A stretch of DNA of 64,000 nt from Chryseobacterium sp. SORGH_AS_0447 (GCF_030818695.1 NZ_JAUTAR010000001.1:2536501-2600500); one strand, 5' to 3'. Numbered from the stretch's first letter, positions 7,757-17,570 are shown. The notes: a model not told the origin generated them from the sequence alone. Numbers and translations: made by a program.

Positions 7757-9010
7757 GTGAAAGTTTCAAAATTAGCGGCGAACCTGATCGGTTCTGAAAT
7801 CGTAAAAATTGGTAATGAAGTAAATGATTTAAAAGCAAAAGGAGCGGAGATTGCCAATCTTACGATTGGGGATTTAAATTCTAATATTTATCCTATTCCT
7901 GCTCAGCTGAAGGAGGAAATTCAGAAAGCTTATCAGAACAATCTGACAAATTATCCGCCTGCGAACGGACTTTTATCTTTAAGAAAAGAAGTTTCCAAAG
8001 ATTTAAAAACAAGATGGAACTTGGATTATTCTCCGAATGACATCCTAATTACGGCCGGTTCAAGACCTTTGATCTATGCCGTATACAAAACCATCGTTGA
8101 TGAAGGGGATAAAGTGGTATACCCGATCCCGTCTTGGAACAACAACCACTATGCATACCTTACTTCTGCTGATGCGATCGAGGTAAAAACAACCCCTGAA
8201 AATAATTTTCTTCCTACGGCTGACGATCTGAGACCGCATTTGTCAGGAGCGGTTCTGGTAGCGCTTTGTTCGCCACTGAACCCTACCGGAACGATGTTTA
8301 CGAGAGAACAGCTTTCTGAAATCTGTGAACTGATCCTGGAAGAAAACAAAAAAAGAAGCGAAGACGAAAAACCGTTGTACCTGATGTACGATCAGATCTA
8401 TTCCAACCTTACCTTTGGGGCGGAGCACGTAGATCCGGTTTCTCTGTTCCCTGAAATGAAAGAATATACAGTGTATATCGACGGTATTTCCAAGTGCCTT
8501 GCAGCAACGGGAGTGCGTGTAGGCTGGGGATTCGGTCCGTCTCATATTCTTGATAAAATGAAAGCGCTGTTGACGCACGTTGGAGCCTGGGCACCAAAAC
8601 CTGAACAGGAAGCGACGGCAAAATATTACGAAAACCCGGAAGAAGTAAATGCTTTTGTTGAAGACTTCAAAGGAAAGCTGGAATCAAGCTTAAAAGTTCT
8701 TCACGCAGGCATTCAGGATCTGAAAGGAAAAGGTCTTTCCGTTGACAGTATTGAGCCGATGGGAGCACTTTACCTGACCATTAAATTGGATTATATCGGT
8801 AAAGCCAAGCCGGACGGAACGGTGATCGAAAACTCTTCTGATTTGGTATTCTATCTGATTAATGAAGCAGGCGTTGCTTTGGTTCCTTTCTCTGCATTCG
8901 GGGAAGAAAAATCCGAGCCTTGGTTCAGAGCTTCTGTAGGAGGATTGGCAACGGAAGAAATTTCTACGATGATGCCAAAGCTGGAAAATGCTTTAAACGC
9001 TTTAAAATAA
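7757..9010 (+). CDS. Class I/II pyridoxal-phosphate aminotransferase
   Basis: This 417-residue enzyme has the fold-type I aminotransferase layout: the substrate region NYPPANGLLSLRKEV, SPLNPTGTMFT, the cofactor Asp/Tyr region YDQIYSNL, and ISKCLAATGVRVGW with the Schiff-base lysine at residue 246. The amino acid substrate is not clear, and aspartate- or alanine-type transamination are both possible. I set the start at the GTG at 7757, giving MKVSKLAANLIG. The in-frame ATG at 7679 would add 26 residues translated from the hairpin repeat, which have no family resemblance. Confidence 0.87.
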   Translation: MKVSKLAANLIGSEIVKIGNEVNDLKAKGAEIANLTIGDLNSNIYPIPAQLKEEIQKAYQNNLTNYPPANGLLSLRKEVSKDLKTRWNLDYSPNDILITAGSRPLIYAVYKTIVDEGDKVVYPIPSWNNNHYAYLTSADAIEVKTTPENNFLPTADDLRPHLSGAVLVALCSPLNPTGTMFTREQLSEICELILEENKKRSEDEKPLYLMYDQIYSNLTFGAEHVDPVSLFPEMKEYTVYIDGISKCLAATGVRVGWGFGPSHILDKMKALLTHVGAWAPKPEQEATAKYYENPEEVNAFVEDFKGKLESSLKVLHAGIQDLKGKGLSVDSIEPMGALYLTIKLDYIGKAKPDGTVIENSSDLVFYLINEAGVALVPFSAFGEEKSEPWFRASVGGLATEEISTMMPKLENALNALK

Positions 9011-9030
9011 GATTTATAATATACTAATTT

Positions 9031-9064
9031 AGCAGTGTAGCAGTTTACCAATTGTTACACTGTT
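9031..9064. repeat. Hairpin of TGTTACAC-type words
   Basis: The arms 9031-9042 and 9053-9064 pair over 12 positions with two G-U wobbles, around the 10-base loop GTTTACCAAT. Words such as TGTTACAC and GTTACA continue to 9083. The block fills most of the gap between the aminotransferase stop and the kdsB start. Related words occur at 15815-15925 and 60466-60540. Confidence 0.75.
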
Positions 9065-9090
9065 GTATTTTTAAATTGTTACATTAAAAT

Positions 9091-9813
9091 ATGAAAATCA
9101 TCGCAGTGATACCCGCACGTTATGAAGCCAGCCGTTTTCCTGCTAAGCTGATGCAGATGTTAGGAGAGAAAACCGTTATTACGACAACGTATCAGAATGT
9201 AGTGGAAACCGGTTTGTTTGATGAAGTTTTTGTGGCAACCGATTCAGAAATTATCTTTGATGAAATTGTAAAAAACGGAGGAAAAGCGGTGATGACCGGG
9301 CAGCATGAAACAGGAAGCGACCGTATTGCAGAAGCCGTACAGAATATTGACTGTGACATTGTCATCAATGTTCAGGGAGATGAACCGTTTTTAAAATTAG
9401 AACCTTTGCAACAGCTTATTGAAGTTTTCCGCAACGACGAAAACCAGGAAATTTCATTGGCTTCCCTGAAAATAAAACTTCACGAAAAGGAAGAGATCGA
9501 AAACCCAAATAATGTAAAAGTGATCACCGACAACAGCGGTTTCGCATTATATTTCAGCCGTTCCGTTATTCCTTTTCACCGGGAGATTTCCTACGATGTC
9601 GATTACTTTAAGCACATCGGCGTTTATGCTTTCAGGAAACATGCGCTGATCCAGTTTTCAAAACTGGAAATGAAGCCTCTGGAAATTTCAGAAAAAATCG
9701 AATGCATCCGCTATCTGGAATATGGGATGAAAATCAAAATGATAGAAACCAATTTCGTCGGCGTAGGAATTGATACGCCGGAAGATCTTGAAAAAGCAAG
9801 AAAATTAATCTGA
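9091..9813 (+). CDS. kdsB: 3-deoxy-manno-octulosonate cytidylyltransferase (KdsB)
   Basis: KdsB activates Kdo with CTP to give CMP-Kdo for lipid A-core assembly. The 240-residue cytosolic protein begins [20 protein letters not shown], the nucleotide-binding signature of the family, and has NVQGDEPF near residue 94 and the terminal [11 protein letters not shown]. Its length is typical. kdsA, which makes the Kdo 8-phosphate precursor, lies at 30352 in the same window but in a separate unit. Confidence 0.95.
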   Translation: MKIIAVIPARYEASRFPAKLMQMLGEKTVITTTYQNVVETGLFDEVFVATDSEIIFDEIVKNGGKAVMTGQHETGSDRIAEAVQNIDCDIVINVQGDEPFLKLEPLQQLIEVFRNDENQEISLASLKIKLHEKEEIENPNNVKVITDNSGFALYFSRSVIPFHREISYDVDYFKHIGVYAFRKHALIQFSKLEMKPLEISEKIECIRYLEYGMKIKMIETNFVGVGIDTPEDLEKARKLI

Positions 9814-9877
9814 ACATTTGCTGATAGATAATTTTAAAATGTGATATTGGTCTCCTTTTTTCAAATTAAAAAAGCCT

Positions 9878-9885
9878 TATATTTG
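9878..9885 (+). promoter_or_regulatory. Promoter -7 box before the LolA-like gene
   Basis: TATATTTG is an exact TAnnTTTG match ending 18 bases before the ATG at 9904. No TTG lies at the usual -33 spacing. Confidence 0.5.
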
Positions 9886-9903
9886 AATTTATAAAAAGTA
9901 TTA

Positions 9904-10566
9904 ATGAAGAAATTACTGTTAGCATTTATTCTGGTATGTTCCCAATTATGTTTAGCTCAGACGGCAAAAGAAATTATTGATAAAAATATCGAACTGTCCG
10001 GAGGATTAACGAACTGGAAGCTTCTGAATTCTGTACTGCTTCAGGGAAAAGTCATTTTGGGTGTAAAAGATGAATACCCGATTAAAATCTATCAGCAACG
10101 TCCGAATCTTACCAAAACCGTAATTACCATTGGTGGAAAAGACACGGCAATTGAAGGCTATGACGGAACCAAAGGTTATGCAATGAATTATGCGACCAAT
10201 AAAGTTCAGGAATATGCCGGATACGTTCCGGAAAGTTTCGACAACGATTTTATCGATTGGGAAAATAAAGGCTTTGAAGCCAAATATCTGGGAAAAGAAA
10301 AAATCGGGAATATCTATTGCCACAAAGTAGAATTAACAAAAAACGTTAATAAAAACGTCTATTATTTCGATACGAAAAACTATATGTTGCTGAAAGAAAT
10401 AAAGAAAGATGAAACCTTACTTTATTCGGATTATAAAAAGGTTGGAAATCTGTCGATGCCTTTCAGAATCGAATCTTCCAGTGCCAAAAAGGATGGAGAT
10501 TATGTAATGCTGATCAACCGGATCGATATCAATAAAGTTTTCCCGGCGAACACTTTTAAATTTTAA
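9904..10566 (+). CDS. Exported LolA/LolB-like protein of unknown function
   Basis: The 220-residue product has a signal peptide ending at CLAQ (residues 1-19). The mature part starts with KEIIDKNIELSGGLTNWKLL and continues as long alternating strands. This resembles the outer-membrane lipoprotein-sorting (LolA/LolB-like) fold proteins common in Bacteroidota. There is no lipobox, so it should be periplasmic. Function is not known. The glutathione peroxidase gene follows after 24 bases with no terminator between, so the two probably share a transcript from the TATATTTG promoter. Confidence 0.7.
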   Translation: MKKLLLAFILVCSQLCLAQTAKEIIDKNIELSGGLTNWKLLNSVLLQGKVILGVKDEYPIKIYQQRPNLTKTVITIGGKDTAIEGYDGTKGYAMNYATNKVQEYAGYVPESFDNDFIDWENKGFEAKYLGKEKIGNIYCHKVELTKNVNKNVYYFDTKNYMLLKEIKKDETLLYSDYKKVGNLSMPFRIESSSAKKDGDYVMLINRIDINKVFPANTFKF

Positions 10567-10590
10567 TCAAAAAAATAAATTTAATAAATT

Positions 10591-11169
10591 ATGAAAAAAT
10601 TGTTTTTAATGTTTCTTTCGGTCGTTGCTTTTTTCAACAGCTGCGCCCAGAAGAAAAATGACGTTTCTAAAGCCAAAACCAAAGAACTTATGGGAAAATC
10701 GATATACGATTTCAAAGTGGATGCCCTGGAAGAAGGAAAGCAGATCAACTTTGCCGATTTTAAAGGAAAGAAAATCCTTATTGTAAATACCGCTTCGGAA
10801 TGCGGATTTACGCCTCAGTATGCCGATCTGGAAAAAGTATCGGAAGAATATAAAGATAAATTGGTTGTTGTCGGTTTTCCGGCTAACAACTTCGGAGGAC
10901 AGGAACCCGGATCAAACAAAGAAATTGGTGCTTTTTGCCAGAAGAACTATGGCGTAACTTTCCCAATGGCTGCTAAAGTTTCAGTAAAAGGCAGCGATAC
11001 GGCTCCAATCTTTAAATATTTAACGGAGAAAGAACTGAATGGCGTAAAAAATACAACCATCCTTTGGAACTTTACCAAATTTTTAATTGATGAAAACGGA
11101 AAGCTGGTTGATTCTTTCGTAAGTACGACAAAACCTACGGATGAAGCGATTACGAAGTATTTGAAATAA
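10591..11169 (+). CDS. Glutathione peroxidase family lipoprotein
   Basis: The enzyme reduces peroxides using a catalytic cysteine, probably with thioredoxin as donor rather than glutathione, as is usual for bacterial members. The 192-residue protein has a lipobox FFNSC at residues 14-18, so it should be anchored in the envelope facing the periplasm. The catalytic motif NTASECGFTPQY has Cys71. The conserved Gln occurs in FGGQEPG and the Trp in WNFTKFLID. Together these complete the Cys-Gln-Trp site. A terminator follows at 11190-11212. Confidence 0.92.
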   Translation: MKKLFLMFLSVVAFFNSCAQKKNDVSKAKTKELMGKSIYDFKVDALEEGKQINFADFKGKKILIVNTASECGFTPQYADLEKVSEEYKDKLVVVGFPANNFGGQEPGSNKEIGAFCQKNYGVTFPMAAKVSVKGSDTAPIFKYLTEKELNGVKNTTILWNFTKFLIDENGKLVDSFVSTTKPTDEAITKYLK

Positions 11170-11189
11170 ATAATAAAAAATATCGTTAT

Positions 11190-11216
11190 AAAGTGGATTT
11201 TTTATCCACTTTTTTA
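11190..11216 (+). terminator. Intrinsic terminator after glutathione peroxidase
   Basis: AAAGTGGAT (11190-11198) pairs with ATCCACTTT (11204-11212) around a TTTTT loop, followed by further T. Confidence 0.8.
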
Positions 11217-11227
11217 ATTTTAAAACC

Positions 11228-12022
11228 ATGAAAAAACTAGTAATCATTTTTATTCTGTTTTTCTTCATCAAAGGATTTTCGCAGGATTCTTATTTCTTAG
11301 GAAAAACAAACTATTGTACACCGCAGGATGCAAATTCAAAGAAGAGTTTTGAAACTGCTTTCTTAGCACTGAATTATCCAAAATATTATGGCGGAGTCAC
11401 TAATTTATTGCTGAAAATAGCAGAAAAAGACCCTAAATACTGCGATGCGTATTTTATGGCAGGCTATTTTTTCAGATTACAGGATATGCATAAAGAAGCT
11501 TTGGCTGCGTATTATATTGCTGACAGCCTCGCTCAGAATAAGGCACCCATCTTCAAACAAAATCTGGCTATACAATTTATGAGATTCGGTAAAGTGGAAG
11601 AAGCCAGGGAAAAATATATTGAAATGGTGAAATACTTTCCGGAAAATCCTGAAGGATATTACGGAATCGGAAATACATCTATCGTTTTAGGAGATTATGA
11701 AAAAGGATTGGAGAATTTAAAACAGGCGGAGAATCTGTACAAGACTTCAGGAAAAGTCAAAGATGATGTTATCTATATGTATGGTATGCTTTATACGCTT
11801 AAGGAGAACTATGAAACCGCTTTGCCCTACTTGGAAGATGCCTATTCTACCTATAATAAAGACGACGGCTTTCTTTCCCTTTATGCACTGGCATTAATAA
11901 AGGTAGGAAAAAGCAAAAATGACGAAAAGCTTATTAAAAAAGCTCAGAAGACTTATGAAAAAGTAAAGGATAAGGTAATTGCTGAAGAGATCAGGAAGAA
12001 ACTTAATTCTGAATTCAGTTAA
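11228..12022 (+). CDS. Exported TPR-repeat protein
   Basis: This is a 264-residue protein with a signal peptide ending near FIKGFSQ (residues 1-19) and then helical pairs spaced like tetratricopeptide repeats. They can be seen around residues 75-105, 108-140, 142-170 and 180-215 (for example YYGIGNTSIVLGDYEKGLEN). TPR domains mediate protein-protein contacts, and the partner is unknown. It lies alone between two terminators, at 11190 and 12032. Confidence 0.78.
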   Translation: MKKLVIIFILFFFIKGFSQDSYFLGKTNYCTPQDANSKKSFETAFLALNYPKYYGGVTNLLLKIAEKDPKYCDAYFMAGYFFRLQDMHKEALAAYYIADSLAQNKAPIFKQNLAIQFMRFGKVEEAREKYIEMVKYFPENPEGYYGIGNTSIVLGDYEKGLENLKQAENLYKTSGKVKDDVIYMYGMLYTLKENYETALPYLEDAYSTYNKDDGFLSLYALALIKVGKSKNDEKLIKKAQKTYEKVKDKVIAEEIRKKLNSEFS

Positions 12023-12031
12023 ATCGACATA

Positions 12032-12066
12032 TTTAAATGCTGTTCTTTTAACGGACAGCATTTAAA
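12032..12066 (+). terminator. Intrinsic terminator after the TPR gene
   Basis: TTTAAATGCTGT (12032-12043) pairs with ACAGCATTTAAA (12055-12066), a perfect 12-bp stem, followed by an AT-rich tail with a T-run on the plus strand. Confidence 0.75.
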
Positions 12067-12070
12067 ATTT

Positions 12071-12114
12071 TATTACTATTCACCATTCACCATTCACTAT
12101 TCATTACTCTTCTC
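12071..12114. repeat. CATTCAC-type word repeat overlapping a gene end
   Basis: Four to five degenerate copies of ATTCACCATTCAC run in one orientation. The array overlaps the 3' end of the minus-strand gene at 12097 and supplies its last codons (KSNE) and its stop. No opposing arm is visible nearby. Confidence 0.65.
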
Positions 12115-12753
12115 CGCAAAGCAGAAAATATTCCCGAGCTTGATGCTCGAATACCCGTTGCTTTTAATTTTTGAGGAATTGATCATGGCCCTGGCAAGAA
12201 CGTTTGTTGGCAAGGGTTTCTGGCTTTCCAGCAGCCCGAGCCTGTTAGCAAATTTAATGATCCTGCTTCCCAGCACTTCTCCCGGCCGGTCAGAATCTTT
12301 ACGTTCCAGTATGCCCGGTTTAAAAACAGTGATTTTACTGAAATAAAGCTTCTTTACGGCTTCTTCCAGTTCGCCTTTCATCCGGGAATAAAAAATTTTG
12401 GATTGTGGGTTGGCGCCATATGAAGAAACGAGGATATAATCATCCACATCATTTTCTTTGGCGGCCTTTGCAAATTCATACTGGTAATCAAAATCAACTT
12501 TTCGTTGGGCTTCCTTGCTGCCTGCTGCTTTTAACGTTGTTCCAAGGCAGGAAAATGCCACGTCACCCTGAACTTCATTTTTCCATTCCTGTGGTTTGTC
12601 GAAGTCCACAACATATACTTTCAATTTATCATTCTGAATTTCAATAGGTTTTCTCACAAAAACTTTAATCTCATCGAAATCCTGATCCTGGAGCAGCTGA
12701 CTGACCAAATCTTTTCCTGTAGCACCCGTAGCGCCAATAACTAAAGCTTTCAT
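12097..12753 (-). CDS. NAD(P)H-binding oxidoreductase (NmrA/HTATIP2-like)
   Basis: The 218-residue cytosolic protein is an atypical short-chain dehydrogenase. It has the Rossmann dinucleotide motif in VIGATGATGKDL (residues 5-16), FSCLGTT near residue 70 and YILVSSYGA near 107. It resembles the HTATIP2/YtfG-like branch, which often senses or uses NADPH. The substrate is unknown. Its terminal residues and stop codon are formed by the CATTCAC repeat array, so the C-terminus may have been remodelled by the repeat. Confidence 0.82.
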   Translation of the reverse strand: MKALVIGATGATGKDLVSQLLQDQDFDEIKVFVRKPIEIQNDKLKVYVVDFDKPQEWKNEVQGDVAFSCLGTTLKAAGSKEAQRKVDFDYQYEFAKAAKENDVDDYILVSSYGANPQSKIFYSRMKGELEEAVKKLYFSKITVFKPGILERKDSDRPGEVLGSRIIKFANRLGLLESQKPLPTNVLARAMINSSKIKSNGYSSIKLGNIFCFAEKSNE

Positions 12754-12821
12754 AATAAGTGAAATTTTAGGTGGTGATATTTCTTTCTTAAATTTACTAA
12801 ATTTGGAGTGAATTAAAAAAT

Positions 12822-12853
12822 ATTACTCATTACTAATTACCCATTACTCATTA
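12822..12853. repeat. ATTACTCAT-type word repeat, single arm
   Basis: Degenerate copies of ATTACTCAT and ATTACC lie directly upstream of the YjbR-family gene, in one orientation only. The words are the same as in the menB-menA hairpin at 988-1044. Confidence 0.7.
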
Positions 12854-12861
12854 TTTAAAAT

Positions 12862-13215
12862 ATGGATGCCAATGAAATTTTAGATTACTGTCTTGCGAAG
12901 AAAGGCGTTACCGAAAGCTTCCCTTTTGACAATGAAACGCTGGTGATGAAGGTCGGAACAAAAATGTTTCTGCTGATGTCGCTGGAAAGACAGCCGCTGC
13001 AAATCAGTGTGAAAACGGATCCGGAATGGAGCATCGAGCTTCGTGAGCAATATCCGCAGATTACCGGAGCCTATCACATGAACAAGACCCATTGGAATTC
13101 CGTATCTCTTGACGGCTTAAAAAGAGATTTAATATTTCAGATGATTGATCATTCGTATGAATTGATTTTTAAATCACTGACGAAAAAAGCGAAAGAGGAA
13201 ATTGAAAATTCTTAA
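12862..13215 (+). CDS. MmcQ/YjbR family protein
   Basis: This 117-residue protein matches the YjbR (CyaY-like fold) family, often called DNA-binding although its role is poorly defined. Visible features are the N-terminal ILDYCLAKKGVTESFPFD, the core VGTKMFLLMSLER and the C-terminal YHMNKTHWNSVSLDG. There is no signal peptide. The ATTACTCAT word repeat ends 8 bases before its start, so transcript structure there may affect initiation (inference). Confidence 0.85.
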   Translation: MDANEILDYCLAKKGVTESFPFDNETLVMKVGTKMFLLMSLERQPLQISVKTDPEWSIELREQYPQITGAYHMNKTHWNSVSLDGLKRDLIFQMIDHSYELIFKSLTKKAKEEIENS

Positions 13216-13337
13216 AAATAGATTTTTCATAAAAATACAGCTTCTAGTAATTAATTTTAATCTGATAATTGTTTGTAATTAATTGCAATTTGGTTATTTA
13301 ACATAATAAATTTTTCAATAAAAAGTGAGTAAACATA

Positions 13338-13368
13338 TTGTGTATACCACATTTTTTGTTTTTCTTTG
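13338..13368 (+). promoter_or_regulatory. Possible promoter of the small secreted protein gene
   Basis: TTG (13338-13340), 20 bases, then TTTCTTTG (13361-13368). The -7 box departs from TAnnTTTG at its second base. A leader of about 60 bases would result. Confidence 0.35.
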
Positions 13369-13431
13369 AAGTGTTAAAACTAATTGCGCAAGAGTTTAGA
13401 CAAAATTTAATAACAATAGAAATTTATTACA

Positions 13432-13752
13432 ATGAAAAAAATTATTTTATTAACTGGAGTTTTGATAGCGGGAGCTGTAAGTGCAAATACAATTTCTACA
13501 AAGTATGAAAGTGATAGAAAGTTAGAAAATAAGAAAGAATCACTTTCAAAAGAAAAAAAAGAACTTGTTTCGAAAGATAAGAATAAAACAACTTTAAAAA
13601 ATAAAGCAACAAAAAGAGTACAATGTGCGACAGTGGTTGTAACTTGTACATCAGCTTATACTTGTCAGGATTGGACAGCAGATCAATGGATTAACTGGGG
13701 ACAGCAGATTCAAAACAATTATTGTATGATTGATAGCACATATACTCCTTAG
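13432..13752 (+). CDS. Small secreted cysteine-containing protein, unknown
   Basis: I do not recognise this 106-residue product. It has a clear signal peptide (MKKIILLTGVLIAGAVSA). A Lys/Glu-rich low-complexity linker follows at about residues 25-60, then a compact C-terminal part with four cysteines (VQCATVVVTC, YTCQDW, NNYCMID). The cysteines could form two disulfides in the periplasm or outside. The gene and its downstream GLPGLI neighbour are more AT-rich than the genes around them, suggesting acquired or fast-evolving DNA. The charged linker before a cysteine-rich tail resembles a propeptide, but no processing site can be proven. Confidence 0.65.
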   Translation: MKKIILLTGVLIAGAVSANTISTKYESDRKLENKKESLSKEKKELVSKDKNKTTLKNKATKRVQCATVVVTCTSAYTCQDWTADQWINWGQQIQNNYCMIDSTYTP

Positions 13753-13962
13753 TCATTTTATAATTGAATGAGGAAGCTTAACTGGATTAATCATGTTAAT
13801 CTAAATTGATAATATTAACCGTTCAAAAAATTATTTTTGATATCCTTTAAATTTGGTAAAACTAAATAAACACACGCTTAAGTTTTTCTGTTTATTTATT
13901 AACACACTAATACTTAAGGATAACAACAAAGTTTTTTGGACGGTCTTTTTTAAAAATGAAGT

Positions 13963-14787
13963 ATGAATTTTATGAAAAACCAATTTTTAAACATTGTATT
14001 CCTATTTATTTTCTCTTTTGTCTTTTCTCAGACAATCGACAAGGATTCATTAAAAGGAGAATTTACCTATTTACTTAAATATAAACCGAATACTCTCAAT
14101 CAGGACTATGTAATTAGCGAACTCTATTCACTACAAATAGGCGATGACCGTGCTTTTTTTATTAGTGAGAATGCCTTGAAATTTGACTCTCTTTTTATGG
14201 CAAAATATAATAAGAATAAGGATGTTATTGATTTGAGCGATATCCCAGTTTCAAAATCCAATTTTCTGATTATTCAAAAAAATAATAATATCCAATTTTA
14301 TGAATCTATAGGAATGACTTTGTTATCCTATGATAGTCCTGTTATTGATAATTGGAAACTCATTAACGAAACAAAGGTCATTAATTCTATTCTTTGTAAG
14401 AAGGCAGAAGTACGTTATAAAGGAAGGGACTGGAATGCTTGGTATACGACCGAAATTCCTTTTCCTTATGGACCTTATAAATTCAGTGGTCTTCCAGGTT
14501 TGATTGTAAAAATATCAGATAAAACAGGAGATTATGATTTTGAGTTGGTAAAATCAATCTCAAGCACTGAATTAAAAGGTAAGGTTGTAACTGTAAGTGA
14601 GAGGTACTATAAGAACTCTAAGAATGTTACTAAAAAAGAGCTATCCCAAGCAAGAACAAATTTTAGAGAAAATGCCAGATATCAATTGGAAAGTATGGGT
14701 ACAGTGTTTTCACAAAATCAAAAAGAAAGACAAAAAGCAGTTAGTACACAAAAAAAAGGAAGTAATCCTATTGAATTAGAAGATTAA
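13963..14787 (+). CDS. GLPGLI family exported protein
   Basis: The 274-residue protein has a signal peptide ending near FVFSQ. It contains the diagnostic motif GLPGLI at about residues 176-181, inside YKFSGLPGLIVKISDKTG, which defines a Bacteroidota-specific family (TIGR01200) of unknown function. The C-terminus is basic and helical. Two in-frame ATG codons, at 13963 and 13972, are possible. The second gives MKNQFLNIVF, a more usual signal start. It follows the small cysteine-containing gene after 210 AT-rich bases and ends at a bidirectional terminator shared with ribF. Confidence 0.88.
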   Translation: MNFMKNQFLNIVFLFIFSFVFSQTIDKDSLKGEFTYLLKYKPNTLNQDYVISELYSLQIGDDRAFFISENALKFDSLFMAKYNKNKDVIDLSDIPVSKSNFLIIQKNNNIQFYESIGMTLLSYDSPVIDNWKLINETKVINSILCKKAEVRYKGRDWNAWYTTEIPFPYGPYKFSGLPGLIVKISDKTGDYDFELVKSISSTELKGKVVTVSERYYKNSKNVTKKELSQARTNFRENARYQLESMGTVFSQNQKERQKAVSTQKKGSNPIELED

Positions 14788-14828
14788 AACATCAAATAAC
14801 GTAAGATCGCAGGATTGACCCGTACCAA

Positions 14829-14854
14829 AAAACCGTATTGCTCCATACGGTTTT
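14829..14854. terminator. Bidirectional terminator between GLPGLI gene and ribF
   Basis: AAAACCGTAT (14829-14838) pairs with ATACGGTTTT (14845-14854), with T-rich sequence on both strands. It serves the two convergent genes. Confidence 0.85.
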
Positions 14855-14858
14855 TATT

Positions 14859-15779
14859 TTAAAACTGAAATTCCTCCGTCAGTCTTTTATCTTCATCCAA
14901 CCTTTCAATCAGCTTTTCAAGTCCTTCAAACTTAATCTCGTCATGGAGAAAATCACGGAATTTCACAGTGATTTTTTCGTCGTAAATGTCGTCGTTAAAA
15001 TCAAGAAGATACACTTCAACGGTTAACTTTTCCCCGTTAACTGTAGGATTAGTGCCGACGCTCAGCATGCCTTTGTAATGTTGATCTTTTACGAAAACTT
15101 CAACAATATAAGCTCCTTTTTTCGGTAAAAGCTTAATAGAGTCGGTTTCGATGTTGGCGGTCGGATAACCGATGGTGCGTCCGATCTTCTTTCCATGCAC
15201 AACGATTCCGGAAACGGAGTAGGAGTAACCCAACATTTCGTTGGCTTCCCGGATATTTCCATCTAAAAGGGCTTTACGGATTTTAGTCGAGCTGATGTTG
15301 TTTTCATGGATGTTGATGGCTTCCATCTGTTCTACTTCAAAATCTAGCTCTTTTGATAGCTTTTGCAGCAATTCGAAATTCCCGCTTTTATTTTTTCCGA
15401 AAGAATGGTCGTAGCCGATGATCAGATATTTTACATGCAGCCGGTCTACCAAAATCTGTCGTACAAATTCTTCGCCGGTCAGATTTCTGAATTCTTCATC
15501 AAATTCTTTCAGAAACAGGTTTTCGATGTTGTATTTTTCCATCAAAAACGTTTTTTCTTCCAGGGTATTCAGAAGCTTAAGGTTTTCGTTAGGGTTAAAA
15601 ACAAATCTCGGATGTGGCCAGAAAGTAAGGACTGCCGTTTCCATATTGTTTTCCGAACCCGCCTTTATCAGCTCATCAATAATACTTTTATGGCCAAGAT
15701 GAACCCCGTCGAACATGCCCAGAGACAATGCTAGAGGCTTTTGAGAAGTATACTCGCTAAAATTCCTGAAAACTTTCAA
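14859..15779 (-). CDS. ribF: Bifunctional riboflavin kinase / FMN adenylyltransferase (RibF)
   Basis: RibF phosphorylates riboflavin to FMN and adenylates FMN to FAD. The 306-residue protein has an N-terminal nucleotidyltransferase domain with GMFDGVHLGHK (residues 21-31, the HxGH motif) and SSTKIRKALL. The C-terminal riboflavin kinase domain begins near residue 185, with the IGYPTANIE signature around 203. Length and domain order are standard. It is monocistronic, with a promoter box at 15799-15806 and a shared terminator downstream. Confidence 0.95.
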   Translation of the reverse strand: MKVFRNFSEYTSQKPLALSLGMFDGVHLGHKSIIDELIKAGSENNMETAVLTFWPHPRFVFNPNENLKLLNTLEEKTFLMEKYNIENLFLKEFDEEFRNLTGEEFVRQILVDRLHVKYLIIGYDHSFGKNKSGNFELLQKLSKELDFEVEQMEAINIHENNISSTKIRKALLDGNIREANEMLGYSYSVSGIVVHGKKIGRTIGYPTANIETDSIKLLPKKGAYIVEVFVKDQHYKGMLSVGTNPTVNGEKLTVEVYLLDFNDDIYDEKITVKFRDFLHDEIKFEGLEKLIERLDEDKRLTEEFQF

Positions 15780-15798
15780 ACCGGAAAAATTTTGACTG

Positions 15799-15806
15799 CA
15801 AATATA
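15799..15806 (-). promoter_or_regulatory. Promoter -7 box for ribF
   Basis: On the minus strand TATATTTG matches TAnnTTTG and ends 19 bases before the ribF ATG. TTG triplets exist upstream, but at 15 and 23 bases rather than 19. Confidence 0.55.
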
Positions 15807-15814
15807 AGCAAACT

Positions 15815-15925
15815 AATGGAACAATATAACAATGCACCGATTTAACAATAGATTATGCCAACTCTTTCTATCACCCGTAATTTAATTGGTAAATTGTTAA
15901 AAAGATATATTGGTATATTCATTAA
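15815..15925. repeat. Opposed TTAACAAT-type word arrays upstream of atpD
   Basis: The left array (15815-15850) carries AACAATATAACAAT and TTTAACAAT. The right array (15883-15925) carries the complements ATTGTTAAA and TATTGG. TTTAACAAT (15841-15849) pairs exactly with ATTGTTAAA (15893-15901). The pair lies between the ribF promoter and the atpD promoter. Confidence 0.6.
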
Positions 15926-15956
15926 AAAGATATGATAAAAATCTGTTTTTTACCAA

Positions 15957-17515
<1,559 letters not shown>

Positions 17516-17521
17516 TAATGC

Positions 17522-17568
17522 TAATTGCTGATAGCTGAACGCTATTAGCCAAAAGCCAAAAGCAATTA
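17522..17568. repeat. Hairpin word repeat between atpD and atpC
   Basis: TAATTGCT (17522-17529) pairs with AGCAATTA (17561-17568). Inside it ATAGC (17531-17535) pairs with GCTAT (17541-17545). The right half holds a direct repeat of AGCCAAA. The block fills the 55-base gap inside the operon and ends 2 bases before the atpC ATG. Confidence 0.75.
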
Positions 17569-17570
17569 AA

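Noticed and set aside
13784..13801. GATTAA/TTAATC hairpin as a terminator
   Set aside because: Only 6 bp of A-T rich stem and no T-run.
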